Below, piece by piece: positions 1 to 7,401 of a stretch of 11,331 bases of DNA. The DNA comes from JADJPL01 sp041183125. Lineage in GTDB: Bacteria > Bacteroidota > Bacteroidia > Chitinophagales > Saprospiraceae. The DNA lies in contig JBEGMH010000033.1 of NCBI GenBank assembly GCA_041183125.1, forward strand, positions 1 through 11,331, read 5' to 3'. How positions within the stretch are numbered: the first letter of the stretch is position 1; the number at the start of each line of letters is the position of its first letter. The notes under the pieces are model-generated. The model was given only the letters and a program-made list of their open reading frames with translations. It did not search any database and was not told the DNA's origin. Position numbers and translations under genes: made by a program.

Positions 1-477
1 CAAAATCCGGAAACCCAGTCGGGCGTAGTCTTTAGCTTCCTCAAGCGTTTCCTGGGTGTTTTTAATACCGATCGTAACAGAAGTGGGCAGGCTGTCTATT
101 TTCCTTCCATAAAAATCGCACACCGGAATACCGATCAGTTTGCAAAACGCGTCGTGCAGGGCAATGTCCAAGGCAGCCTGTGTTCCGGGCAGGTGCACAA
201 AATGGTTGCGGCATTCAAAGATCAACTGCTGGAAATGACGGATATCCCTGCCCGCAAGTCCCTGCACAAAATCAGATTTCAGGTTCCGCACGGTTTGTTC
301 CGTAGATTCTCCGACTACATCCTCGGCGGGACTGCCCGTACCATACCCAACGATTCCATTTTCAAGTTCAACCTCGAGGAAGGCGATGGAAACATCGGAC
401 ATGGTGTTGTAGGCGATGGTATAGGGCTTGGTGAGCGCCATTTTTTTGTGCCAGGCGCGTATCGCTTTGATTTTCAT
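1..477 (-). CDS. dgcA: Enolase-superfamily dipeptide epimerase / N-acetyl-D-Glu racemase (DgcA-like), 3' part outside window
   Basis: The first 159 codons are visible, starting with ATG at 475-477; the gene runs off the left edge. The protein begins MKIKAIRAWHKKMALTKPY and carries the N-terminal capping domain of the muconate-lactonizing subgroup of the enolase superfamily. The segment AALDIALHDAFCKLIG (about residues 121-136) and the TSVTIGI strand (about 150-156) are typical of L-Ala-D/L-Glu epimerases. The catalytic KxK lysines, the three metal ligands and the second base lie beyond the edge, so activity cannot be judged. Family members invert the alpha carbon of an acidic residue, either in dipeptides such as L-Ala-D-Glu or, for DgcA, in N-acetyl-D-glutamate. 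The start lies one base after the stop of the DUF1611/DgcN gene (TAACATG), which implies translational coupling and favours the DgcA reading. Substrate assignment is inference; family assignment is strong. Confidence 0.85.
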   Translation of the reverse strand, partial: MKIKAIRAWHKKMALTKPYTIAYNTMSDVSIAFLEVELENGIVGYGTGSPAEDVVGESTEQTVRNLKSDFVQGLAGRDIRHFQQLIFECRNHFVHLPGTQAALDIALHDAFCKLIGIPVCDFYGRKIDSLPTSVTIGIKNTQETLEEAKDYARLGFRIL

Positions 478-478
478 G

Positions 479-1546
479 TTATATGGATTGCAATTTCTCT
501 TCGCGAAATTTTTTCAAAACAGGCAACATCCCCTCTACCCCTTGCTGAATCGGCAGCAGTACAGGCCGGTTCAGCTTGGCCGTATATTCCTCTTGGTAAG
601 CGACCGCCTCCTCTGGGGTGCAATCCTCGGTATGTATGCCCACGGCGATGACTTTCGACCCGAATTTCTCTATGATCTCGATCTCTGATTCAACCGAGGG
701 TATTTCCCCCCAGTGGGGATCGTGGTCGAAGTACTTGCGCTTCGGCGAAAACATGAGCACGACGTGTTTTGCATTGCCGGATATGAGCAACTCCAGGCCA
801 CAGGGGCCGCTTGGATTCCGGAGGGACGACTGCCCTTCAATAAAAATGTATTCCGCACCCGTTTCTTTCCAACAGGAAACGATGGCATGCTCCAGCTCTC
901 CGGAAACAAAATCGTTCAGGGTGGAATCAAATATGAACCCATACCTGCCGCCCTGTAACCAGCCCGTTTGTCCAGTGTAGATCATATCACTTTTCATGCC
1001 GTTGGCTTCGCAGGCCTGCCGGAGCAGCCGGGCGGTCGTCCGTTTGCCCATGGCACAGTCCATGCCGATTACCGCTACGATCAAGGCATCCACTTTGAAG
1101 ATCTCGCCCGTCCAGAAATGGAGTTGCTCCCTGGTCTTTGGCCTGCGCACATCGATCAGTTGTACCCCTTTTGAAGCGGCCAGCGCCACCAGTTCGGGCT
1201 TATCGTTGAGGTATTCATGCAGGCCGTTCACGACCGACAAACCAGCCTCGATAGCGCGTTTCACCAACGCAAGCATGTTTCCCGGCAACTTGCCGCCAAG
1301 GGTGGCTACCCCGATGATGAGGTAAGAGACCTGCCCCAGGAATGCCAGCGCATCGTCCAGGGAGGCAAAGACCGGTATATTCCTCTTTTTGCCATCCAGC
1401 AACTCGCCCGCGTCTTGCCCCGCTGTTTCAGCGCAGTCAATGATGCCTGCAATAGCAAACCGTTCCGTTCCGCGGATGAGGCCATGTGCCGTTTTTGCGT
1501 CATTCTTTACCAATAAACCATCCGTCAATACAATGGACTTACTCAT
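479..1546 (-). CDS. dgcN: DUF1611-family protein, DgcN-like (putative D-glutamate N-acetyltransferase)
   Basis: This is a complete 355-residue protein, a normal length for the DUF1611 family. An N-terminal Rossmann-like part (about 1-150, with GIIDCAETAGQDAGELLDG near 34-52) is followed by a nucleotide-binding-like half. That half contains GMDCAMGKRTTA (161-172), a P-loop-like glycine-rich turn, then TGQTG (191-195), IEGQSSLRNPSGP (236-248) and a C-terminal GIHTEDCTPEEA (303-314). From the literature as I recall it, DgcN acetylates D-Glu to N-acetyl-D-Glu, which DgcA then racemises so that a deacetylase can release L-Glu. Older databases call the family DUF1611 or NAD-dependent epimerase. It starts five bases after the stop of the serine hydrolase gene and ends one base before the epimerase start. 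The leader is A-rich (AAAAGAAAATAATAAATATG), with no clear Shine-Dalgarno sequence. The family is very likely; the exact reaction is inferred from the dgcA-like partner. Confidence 0.85.
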   Translation of the reverse strand: MSKSIVLTDGLLVKNDAKTAHGLIRGTERFAIAGIIDCAETAGQDAGELLDGKKRNIPVFASLDDALAFLGQVSYLIIGVATLGGKLPGNMLALVKRAIEAGLSVVNGLHEYLNDKPELVALAASKGVQLIDVRRPKTREQLHFWTGEIFKVDALIVAVIGMDCAMGKRTTARLLRQACEANGMKSDMIYTGQTGWLQGGRYGFIFDSTLNDFVSGELEHAIVSCWKETGAEYIFIEGQSSLRNPSGPCGLELLISGNAKHVVLMFSPKRKYFDHDPHWGEIPSVESEIEIIEKFGSKVIAVGIHTEDCTPEEAVAYQEEYTAKLNRPVLLPIQQGVEGMLPVLKKFREEKLQSI

Positions 1547-1551
1547 ATTTA

Positions 1552-3363
1552 TTATTTTCTTTTAGCCGTAAAGTTGCCTTGGGGTTGAAGAAAGGTAAGG
1601 GCGCTGGCAGGCTCCCCTGTTTTTTTAGCAAACAGTACGGCGTAGTTAGGCAGTGCTTTAAAAACGAATTTCTCGTTTCCGGTATAGACGAGTTCATAGG
1701 GCGGCTGCCCCGGTACTTCCACAAACAAAGTATTGTCCCCTTTGATATACACTTTGGCCGACACTCCCCCCAGATCGTATTCACCGGTATAGGCTTCCAA
1801 ATCCGATTTTGTCATGGCTTTTGGCTTTGGCGACCTCTTGAATTCCAGTTCGATAGCAGGGGATTCAAAACCATACGCATTCATGGATTCTATATCGCCC
1901 GTCACACTGGTGTTGAAGCGAAATACGATCGAGCTTTTGTTGGTCGTGTCCACTGGCTTGCCGGGCTCGGCCTCATAAGCCCGGAACAGGTCGTAATGCC
2001 AATTTTGCAACCATAACTCTTTCAATGTCGTGCGCATAAAAATACTGTCGTTGCGCAGCAGTACCTCATAGGTGCCATACGCGGGATGGGTGTATAAACC
2101 TGCATACTCTGCAGCCGCATGTTGCATACGGCTGCTGTGCCTTGGATCAGAAACGGACGCCTGGGCTTTGGCCACTGCATCGTTCTCGAGCTTTCGGCGG
2201 TCGAGGTTTTCTTTGTTCCAATCGAACTTGGGGAGCTTCAGCATGCGGTCGGCAACAATATTGCGCACGATATTGGGAATTTGCCTCGACGATTGGTTGC
2301 TCAGGACCACAATCCCGATGCTGTCGGTGGGGAAGAAGGCAGTAGAGGCGATGAAACCGTCGATCGCACCGCCATGTTCCACGCGGTAGTGCCCGCGATA
2401 GTTCAGCAAGCTCCAGCCAAAGCCGTAGTTGCCGCCACTGATGTCGGGGTGGGCAGGGTCGGGGATACCGGCGGCATTAGGCGTTTGCGATGAAATGGCT
2501 TCTGTGTAATGCGACGACGGGACCACTTGCTGTCCTTTGAACGTTCCGCCATAGATCCATGTCTGCACCCAGTTGGCCATTTCGAGTACACTGCTGTACA
2601 CCCCTCCGGCAGGCCCCATGGCAGCAATGTTGTAGTGAGGGACTTTTTGCAGGGTACTGTCGTTTTTGTACGCATGGGGCGAAGCGAGGTCAGGGTCGTT
2701 CTGCACGGCACCATAAGGGCTGTTGCTACGGACCATTCCCAGGGGCGTAAAGATCTTCTCCCGGAGGGTTTTCTCCCAGCTTTGATTGGTAAATTTCTCG
2801 GTAACAACCCCTTGTGCAAAAAACATGAAGTTGTTGTACTGGTATTTTTCCTTAGGCCTGTAGGTGGGCTCCATGTATTGGATGCGCATCAGCAAGGTGT
2901 CGCGGTTTTCGGACGGGTTGAAATACCAGGAGAGATCATGTCGGGGGAGACCGGTTTTGTGGCTCATCATATCCCGCATGGTGATGAGATTATTCATGTC
3001 ACTGTTATAGAATTGAAGGGCGGGCAGATAATGGCGCACTGGCTCATCATAGGTGAATTTCCCATCGGCTACCAATTGCCCTACCAGTGCAGCGGTGAAT
3101 GCTTTGGTACAGGAACCAATAGCAAACAGGGTTTGAGGGGTTACGGGCTGTTTGGTATCGAGATCTTTGACCCCAAACCCTTTGGCATAGACCACCTTGT
3201 CTTTTTCTACTACGGCCACTGCGAAGCCAGCGCCTTTCCAATCGCTTAAAACTTTCTCCAAATCGGCTTCTATGCCTTGTAAACGGGTATCGCCGGAAGG
3301 TTTGTTTTGGGCCGCGACAAAGGCACAAACCGCAGCAAAGTAGATGGTCAGCAAGGTTTTCAT
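1552..3363 (-). CDS. Exported serine hydrolase, beta-lactamase class C / S12 family with DUF3471-like C-terminal domain
   Basis: This is a 603-residue protein with a signal peptide (MKTLLTIYFAAVCAFVAAQ, probable cleavage near residue 19), so it acts in the periplasm or outside the cell. All three catalytic elements of the S12 fold are present: SCTK (Ser84-Lys87), YNN (Tyr176-Asn178) and HGG (330-332). The catalytic domain spans about 30-380. The remaining 200 residues look like the DUF3471 beta-rich domain plus a further domain common in Bacteroidota relatives. Family members include D-aminopeptidases, D-Ala-D-Ala carboxypeptidases and esterases; the substrate cannot be read from the sequence. 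The next gene, dgcN-like, begins five bases downstream, so co-expression is almost certain. With a racemase/epimerase pair following, a role in releasing D-amino acids or peptides from cell-wall material is reasonable, but it is inference. Confidence 0.9.
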   Translation of the reverse strand: MKTLLTIYFAAVCAFVAAQNKPSGDTRLQGIEADLEKVLSDWKGAGFAVAVVEKDKVVYAKGFGVKDLDTKQPVTPQTLFAIGSCTKAFTAALVGQLVADGKFTYDEPVRHYLPALQFYNSDMNNLITMRDMMSHKTGLPRHDLSWYFNPSENRDTLLMRIQYMEPTYRPKEKYQYNNFMFFAQGVVTEKFTNQSWEKTLREKIFTPLGMVRSNSPYGAVQNDPDLASPHAYKNDSTLQKVPHYNIAAMGPAGGVYSSVLEMANWVQTWIYGGTFKGQQVVPSSHYTEAISSQTPNAAGIPDPAHPDISGGNYGFGWSLLNYRGHYRVEHGGAIDGFIASTAFFPTDSIGIVVLSNQSSRQIPNIVRNIVADRMLKLPKFDWNKENLDRRKLENDAVAKAQASVSDPRHSSRMQHAAAEYAGLYTHPAYGTYEVLLRNDSIFMRTTLKELWLQNWHYDLFRAYEAEPGKPVDTTNKSSIVFRFNTSVTGDIESMNAYGFESPAIELEFKRSPKPKAMTKSDLEAYTGEYDLGGVSAKVYIKGDNTLFVEVPGQPPYELVYTGNEKFVFKALPNYAVLFAKKTGEPASALTFLQPQGNFTAKRK

Positions 3364-3495
3364 GTCAAGGTGTATTTTGCGTGTACAATACCCGAAATTT
3401 TTCGGTAAAATCGCCTGCCAAGGTATTTGAAAAATGTCATACTAGGGTGTGTGAAAAGCCCTTTTTCGCCGGATACCTCGCAACAAGTCTAACAT
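3364..3495. promoter_or_regulatory. 132-base intergenic region, possible internal promoter with small palindrome
   Basis: This is the only gap of note within the minus-strand gene block. It lies between the end of the 451-residue protein gene and the start of the serine hydrolase gene. It contains a perfect palindrome CCGAAATTTTTCGG (3392-3405), about 30 bases upstream of the hydrolase ATG, and a 6-base inverted repeat AGGTAT/ATACCT (3421-3426 and 3473-3478) enclosing AAAAGCCCTTTTT (3454-3466). I found no convincing Bacteroidota -33/-7 promoter; on the minus strand TACCTTGG comes near the TAnnTTTG consensus but has no partner. The gap could hold a second promoter, a processing site or a weak terminator. 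I cannot decide which. Confidence 0.35.
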
Positions 3496-4851
3496 TTAAA
3501 CCCCTGTCTTTGTACCCAACAATTGTTTCCGGGGGTCAATCACCCTCAAAATACCGTCTATCCCAGGTTGATTAAAGCCCTTAAAGCCATTGTTTCTTTC
3601 CAGATTTTCGAAATGGGAGCCTATGGCTCCGTATTTTCTGAAGTCCTCAGCTACCTCTTTTGAAATATGCCCTTCCGATTCCAAAACATCTATTTTTTCG
3701 GGCTCCACGGGCCACCACTCTCCTACGGTCAGCGCTTGGTAAAGGTGTGGGAAGTCGGAAAAGGGAGCCATCATAGCTATGTTCAGCCCGGCAAAAATTT
3801 CATTGAACCTTTTGGAATCATACATACATTCCAGGTGGTTAAGCCCTGCTTCCAAAATGCTCTCCCCATGCATGGCGCACCATAACCCCGCCCGGCGAAG
3901 CGGGTAGAGCGGTTGTATGTGCTCATTATGGGCGAAATCAATATCCAGTTCTTCGGGCGCCAGGTCAATATCTGCAAAAATGACAGATTGCAAAACAGGT
4001 TGTTCCAATATCTGGGAGCCCCAGCCTGCCCCAGCCCCGGCATAGAAGAGTTCCCGGCATTCAAAACCAAGTTTTTCCAGAATTCGAATGGTCAGATAGA
4101 AATATTGCCGGGAACTGTCAAAGGTGTGGTGGTCTTGATTAGCCCATCCTATACCGAAGGTGTCCTGCCGCGCTTTTTGAGTCCGGCCTGCTTGGTTTCT
4201 GGACATCCAGTATTCCCGCTCGGCGCGCAGAAAGAGGTCGCAGGACCAGTCGGCCCCTATTTCTTCCACAGCAGCAGTAACTAACTTTTCCGTATCTTCT
4301 AAACCTTCGATCGCATCCTGGTATTTTCTCCGCCTGGTCCGGAAAAGATGTTGATAGTGTGCTGCCCGCTGGATGGTTTCCTCCGATTGTGCCTGAACGG
4401 AAAACGAAGTGGTACCATGTCTTTCCACTGCCCAGAAGGCTGTGTCGCCTTCGAATATTTTTGCCATTCTCAGTTGACTGCCCGCCTGCCCCAGTACCGT
4501 ATGTTGAAGATGGTTGGCTTCCAGAAAATCATCTATGAACTCGACCTTGAAGGCTACTTTCCGGGGGCCTTCGTGATATACAAAAGCGGGAAACAAGCCC
4601 GATTCATTGCGGTATATGCCTTCCTCGGTCTTCTCGTTCCATCCATGTGCAAGCAAATCGGGAATCATACCGCGGTTATCAAAGGTAATATGGTCGAGGA
4701 TATCGCGTAATCTCACCGCAAGGGCATGCTGCAACCGAAGGGCAAAAGAATGCGCTTCAGGGCATTCTTCGTACGCTTTTTGCATTATTTTCCCCAGGAA
4801 GTGCTCAGCCTCCTCTTCTACTTTCCAATTACCGGTTGTATTTGCTATCAT
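3496..4851 (-). CDS. Uncharacterised conserved-looking 451-residue protein, possible VOC-like metal-dependent enzyme
   Basis: I do not recognise a named family with confidence. The 451-residue protein is soluble, with no signal peptide or membrane segment. Its second half is dense in motif-like segments: WANQDHHTFDSSR (236-248), AGAGAGWGSQILEQ (271-284), FADIDL (292-297), LWCAMHGESILEAGLNHLEC (323-342), GAIGSHFENLERN (408-420) and GFKGFNQ (422-428). Paired His residues near a predicted strand (241-242), followed by a helix and a strand ending in ILEQ, resemble a vicinal-oxygen-chelate half module. His328, His339 and Glu341 could complete a metal site. An earlier DHITF (53-57) may start a degenerate copy. 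The gene lies 23 bases after an amino acid dehydrogenase gene and is probably in the same operon as a D-2-hydroxyacid dehydrogenase. An HglS/hydroxymandelate-synthase-like oxidative decarboxylation of a 2-oxo acid is a plausible guess, not shown. The coding call is secure; the function is open. Confidence 0.9.
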   Translation of the reverse strand: MIANTTGNWKVEEEAEHFLGKIMQKAYEECPEAHSFALRLQHALAVRLRDILDHITFDNRGMIPDLLAHGWNEKTEEGIYRNESGLFPAFVYHEGPRKVAFKVEFIDDFLEANHLQHTVLGQAGSQLRMAKIFEGDTAFWAVERHGTTSFSVQAQSEETIQRAAHYQHLFRTRRRKYQDAIEGLEDTEKLVTAAVEEIGADWSCDLFLRAEREYWMSRNQAGRTQKARQDTFGIGWANQDHHTFDSSRQYFYLTIRILEKLGFECRELFYAGAGAGWGSQILEQPVLQSVIFADIDLAPEELDIDFAHNEHIQPLYPLRRAGLWCAMHGESILEAGLNHLECMYDSKRFNEIFAGLNIAMMAPFSDFPHLYQALTVGEWWPVEPEKIDVLESEGHISKEVAEDFRKYGAIGSHFENLERNNGFKGFNQPGIDGILRVIDPRKQLLGTKTGV

Positions 4852-4874
4852 ATTTTTGACGTTTAAAATTAGCG

Positions 4875-5945
4875 CTATTGTGCGGGGATGTGTCCCAACC
4901 TCTTTTTAGCAATTTGCATGGCTGCGTCCACCGTATTCGCATCCGTACTTTTTGCAGCGATATATATTTCCTCCAATGTTTCAGAGATAGTCTTTTGGAC
5001 ATTTTCAATGCTCTCGCGCTCGGTTACCCCATCCGCTTCTATTGAGGTGATACCCATTGCCCCACCGAGGTTTACCACATAATCCGGAGCATAGAGTATT
5101 CCGCGCTGCTTCAAGCGGTCCGCGTCTTCAGGTTCGTGTAATTGATTATTGGCCGCCCCTGCAATACCCTTGCATTTCAATTGCGGAATGGAATGTACGT
5201 TGAGTATGCCCCCATGTGCACATGGAGAGAAGATATCGCATTCCGTCCCGTAGATTTTGTCGGGAGGTATCCATTGAACCGTCCGTTCCTGAACGGACAT
5301 GAGATCAATTATTTTTTGATTGGTTTCAGCATAGTATATCCTGGCATTTTCTTGAAGCAGTAGTTTGAGCAGATAAAGCCCTACGCTTCCCAGCCCTTGG
5401 ATAAAAATAGTCCTACCCCCCAATTCATCCGTACCAAAAAGGAACTTACAGGTGGTCTTGATTCCGGCATAAACCCCAAAAGCTGTGGGTATGGCAGACG
5501 ATCCGGCGCCCCCTGCTTTCACCGTCCTGGAAAACACGTAGGGTTTTCCCGTAGTATATATGATATCCATATCTTCAGAGGTCGTACCGATATCCGGCCC
5601 GACATAATAGCGTCCCTGAAGTTTTTTTAATACCTCCCCAAAGCGCAGGAGCAACTGCCGACGCTCCGTCTCGCCGAGGTCTCTCGTCAGATAGATAACC
5701 GCCTTGGCGCCCCCCCAATTCATATTGCACATAGCAAATTTGTAGGTCATAGCCTCCGATAGATTCAATACGTCCAGGGTCGCTTCGTCCAGGTTGTTAT
5801 ATTTCTTCATTCTCAACCCTCCGGCAGCCCGACCGTTCCGCAGCGTATGAATGGCAAGGATGATCCATGCTTCCGTTTCATGATCTTGAAGGGTGATCAA
5901 CTCCTCACCGCGCCGTTTTCCTTTAATTTCTGTAATCATATCCAT
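4875..5945 (-). CDS. Glu/Leu/Phe/Val-family amino acid dehydrogenase (leucine-dehydrogenase-like)
   Basis: This is a 356-residue protein, close to leucine dehydrogenase (about 365) and shorter than glutamate dehydrogenases (about 410-450). The substrate domain shows AGGLRM (41-46), MTYKFAM (66-72, substrate-carboxylate Lys69) and GGAKAVI (78-84, catalytic Lys81). VGPDIGT follows at 115-121, with catalytic-type Asp118. The Rossmann domain has IQGLGSVG (182-189), an acidic residue (Glu207) where NAD-preferring members bind the ribose, PCAHGGILN (241-249), GAANNQL (263-269) and APDYVVNLGG (286-295). It should catalyse reversible oxidative deamination of an amino acid to a 2-oxo acid plus ammonia in the cytosol. 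His244 and Leu293 differ from the usual PCALG and NAGG, so the substrate may not be leucine. The chosen ATG lies one base after the upstream stop (TGATATG); an alternative ATG lies two codons in. Enzyme class is sure, substrate unknown. Confidence 0.93.
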   Translation of the reverse strand: MDMITEIKGKRRGEELITLQDHETEAWIILAIHTLRNGRAAGGLRMKKYNNLDEATLDVLNLSEAMTYKFAMCNMNWGGAKAVIYLTRDLGETERRQLLLRFGEVLKKLQGRYYVGPDIGTTSEDMDIIYTTGKPYVFSRTVKAGGAGSSAIPTAFGVYAGIKTTCKFLFGTDELGGRTIFIQGLGSVGLYLLKLLLQENARIYYAETNQKIIDLMSVQERTVQWIPPDKIYGTECDIFSPCAHGGILNVHSIPQLKCKGIAGAANNQLHEPEDADRLKQRGILYAPDYVVNLGGAMGITSIEADGVTERESIENVQKTISETLEEIYIAAKSTDANTVDAAMQIAKKRLGHIPAQ

Positions 5946-5946
5946 A

Positions 5947-7335
5947 TCAACCGATTATCTTACCAGGATTAAATAAATATTTTGGATCGAGCGCGGCTTT
6001 GATTTTTTTCATCAATTCCATTTCAGCTTCCGACTTGCAAAGGCCGAGCCATGCTTTTTTTTCCAGGCCGATACCATGCTCCGCTGAAACGGAGCCGTTC
6101 ATTTCCCGCAGTGGGTGGTATAAGATATCATTGACCATCGATTTTACAGACTCTTCATGGGTATTTTTACCTACTATGAAATGAAGGTTTCCATCTGCTA
6201 TATGACCAAAACAAAAAGAATGCTCTACTCCCTTCACGTTGGACAGCCGGTGCATCACTCGTTCTGTATATTCGGCCATTTGGTCTATGGGCACACTGAT
6301 GTCGAAATGCTGTTGATAGGGTGCCATGGTATTCAGTACTTCGACATTTTCGCGAATCCCCCAAAACCATTCCTGATCTTGTACGGAGTCAGCAAATACT
6401 GCATCTTGGATCAGATTTTTCTCAAAGGCCTCCGCCAATACAGCATGGATGATATTTTTGAATTCAGGCGAGTGATTGTCGAGTACCTCCAACAGCACGT
6501 AATAGTTATGCTTTTTGAGAAATGGCGATTTACACCTGGATGAAAGGGCATCAAAAGTGTTTGCCCACATGATTTCAAAAGCGCTCAGCAGTCCGGAGAA
6601 CTTCGAATCACAAAACCGCAAAAGACGAACCGCATCTTCGAAATGTGTCAAACCGGCAAAAATGCTGTTTCGATTGTTCAGCTTTTCCTCCAGCCTGAGG
6701 GTGGCCCGCGTGACAATGCCAAGCGTGCCTTCCGAACCAATAAATAGGTGGTTTAAGTTATAGCCGGAGTTGTCTTTTATGATCTTTTTCAATCCGTTTA
6801 GGATCGTTCCATCGGCAAGCACCACTTCAAGGCCCAGGATCAGGTTTCTGGTCATGCCAAACCGCTTCACCCTTACCCCTCCGGCATTGGTTGAAATGCA
6901 GCCTCCAATCTGTGCAGAGCCCTTCGCTCCGAAACTCAAAGGAAAAAACAAGTCATGGGCATCGGCTGCCTGGTGAATGGATTCTAAAATACAACCCGCC
7001 TGCACCGTCATAGACCTACAAAAAGAATCTATGTCTTCTATGCTGTTCATTCTTTGTAGGCTGATTACCACATCCGAAGCACAGGATACCGTACCCCCGA
7101 CCAGCCCCGTGAGCCCCCCGTGTACTACCATGGACTGCCCATGCGCGTCGCAAATACGGCAAATGGCAGATACTTCCGCAGTAGATCTGGGCAACAGAAG
7201 TGCTTTGGCTTCCAGTTGGACTTCCGTATGCCAAATATGACAATACCTGCCGATGAGCTCCGCTCCGGTCAGCACCACCTCTTTGTCAAGACAGGATTGG
7301 AGCGCTTTCACAACAGGATCCAGATTGGGCCTCAT
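5947..7335 (-). CDS. FAD-linked D-2-hydroxyacid dehydrogenase (GlcD / D-2-hydroxyglutarate dehydrogenase type)
   Basis: The 462 residues match the length of bacterial GlcD/D-2-hydroxyglutarate dehydrogenase proteins. The VAO-type FAD domain runs from about 40 to 215: PRSTAEVSAICRICDAHG (49-66), VVHGGLTGLVGG (70-81), GGCISTNAGGVRVKRFG (144-160) and FIGSEGTLGIVTRATLRL (198-215). The C-terminal FAD-oxidase domain holds WGIREN (325-330), FDISVP (344-349), GHIADGNLH (377-385) and AEHGIG (418-423). His378, His385, Glu419 and His420 fit the divalent-metal and catalytic residues of D-2-hydroxyglutarate and D-lactate dehydrogenases. It oxidises a D-2-hydroxy acid to the 2-oxo acid, passing electrons to a carrier. 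This is the first gene of the minus-strand block, divergent from the LysR gene and one base from the amino acid dehydrogenase. Which D-hydroxy acid is used is not readable; a D-2-hydroxyglutarate role is inferred. Confidence 0.92.
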   Translation of the reverse strand: MRPNLDPVVKALQSCLDKEVVLTGAELIGRYCHIWHTEVQLEAKALLLPRSTAEVSAICRICDAHGQSMVVHGGLTGLVGGTVSCASDVVISLQRMNSIEDIDSFCRSMTVQAGCILESIHQAADAHDLFFPLSFGAKGSAQIGGCISTNAGGVRVKRFGMTRNLILGLEVVLADGTILNGLKKIIKDNSGYNLNHLFIGSEGTLGIVTRATLRLEEKLNNRNSIFAGLTHFEDAVRLLRFCDSKFSGLLSAFEIMWANTFDALSSRCKSPFLKKHNYYVLLEVLDNHSPEFKNIIHAVLAEAFEKNLIQDAVFADSVQDQEWFWGIRENVEVLNTMAPYQQHFDISVPIDQMAEYTERVMHRLSNVKGVEHSFCFGHIADGNLHFIVGKNTHEESVKSMVNDILYHPLREMNGSVSAEHGIGLEKKAWLGLCKSEAEMELMKKIKAALDPKYLFNPGKIIG

Positions 7336-7401
7336 GTAAACGACTGTTTAGTAAAATGCCACACGAAATACAATGACAGCATAAAAATATATTCTATTTT
7401 C

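Noticed and set aside
2509..3249. 246-residue open frame opposite the serine hydrolase
   Set aside because: It lies wholly within the S12 gene, which has a signal peptide and all three catalytic motifs in its own frame.
3496..4851. Assigning the 451-residue protein directly to DUF1338/HglS
   Set aside because: The length is similar, but I could not match the conserved HglS motifs residue by residue; only a loose resemblance in layout remains.
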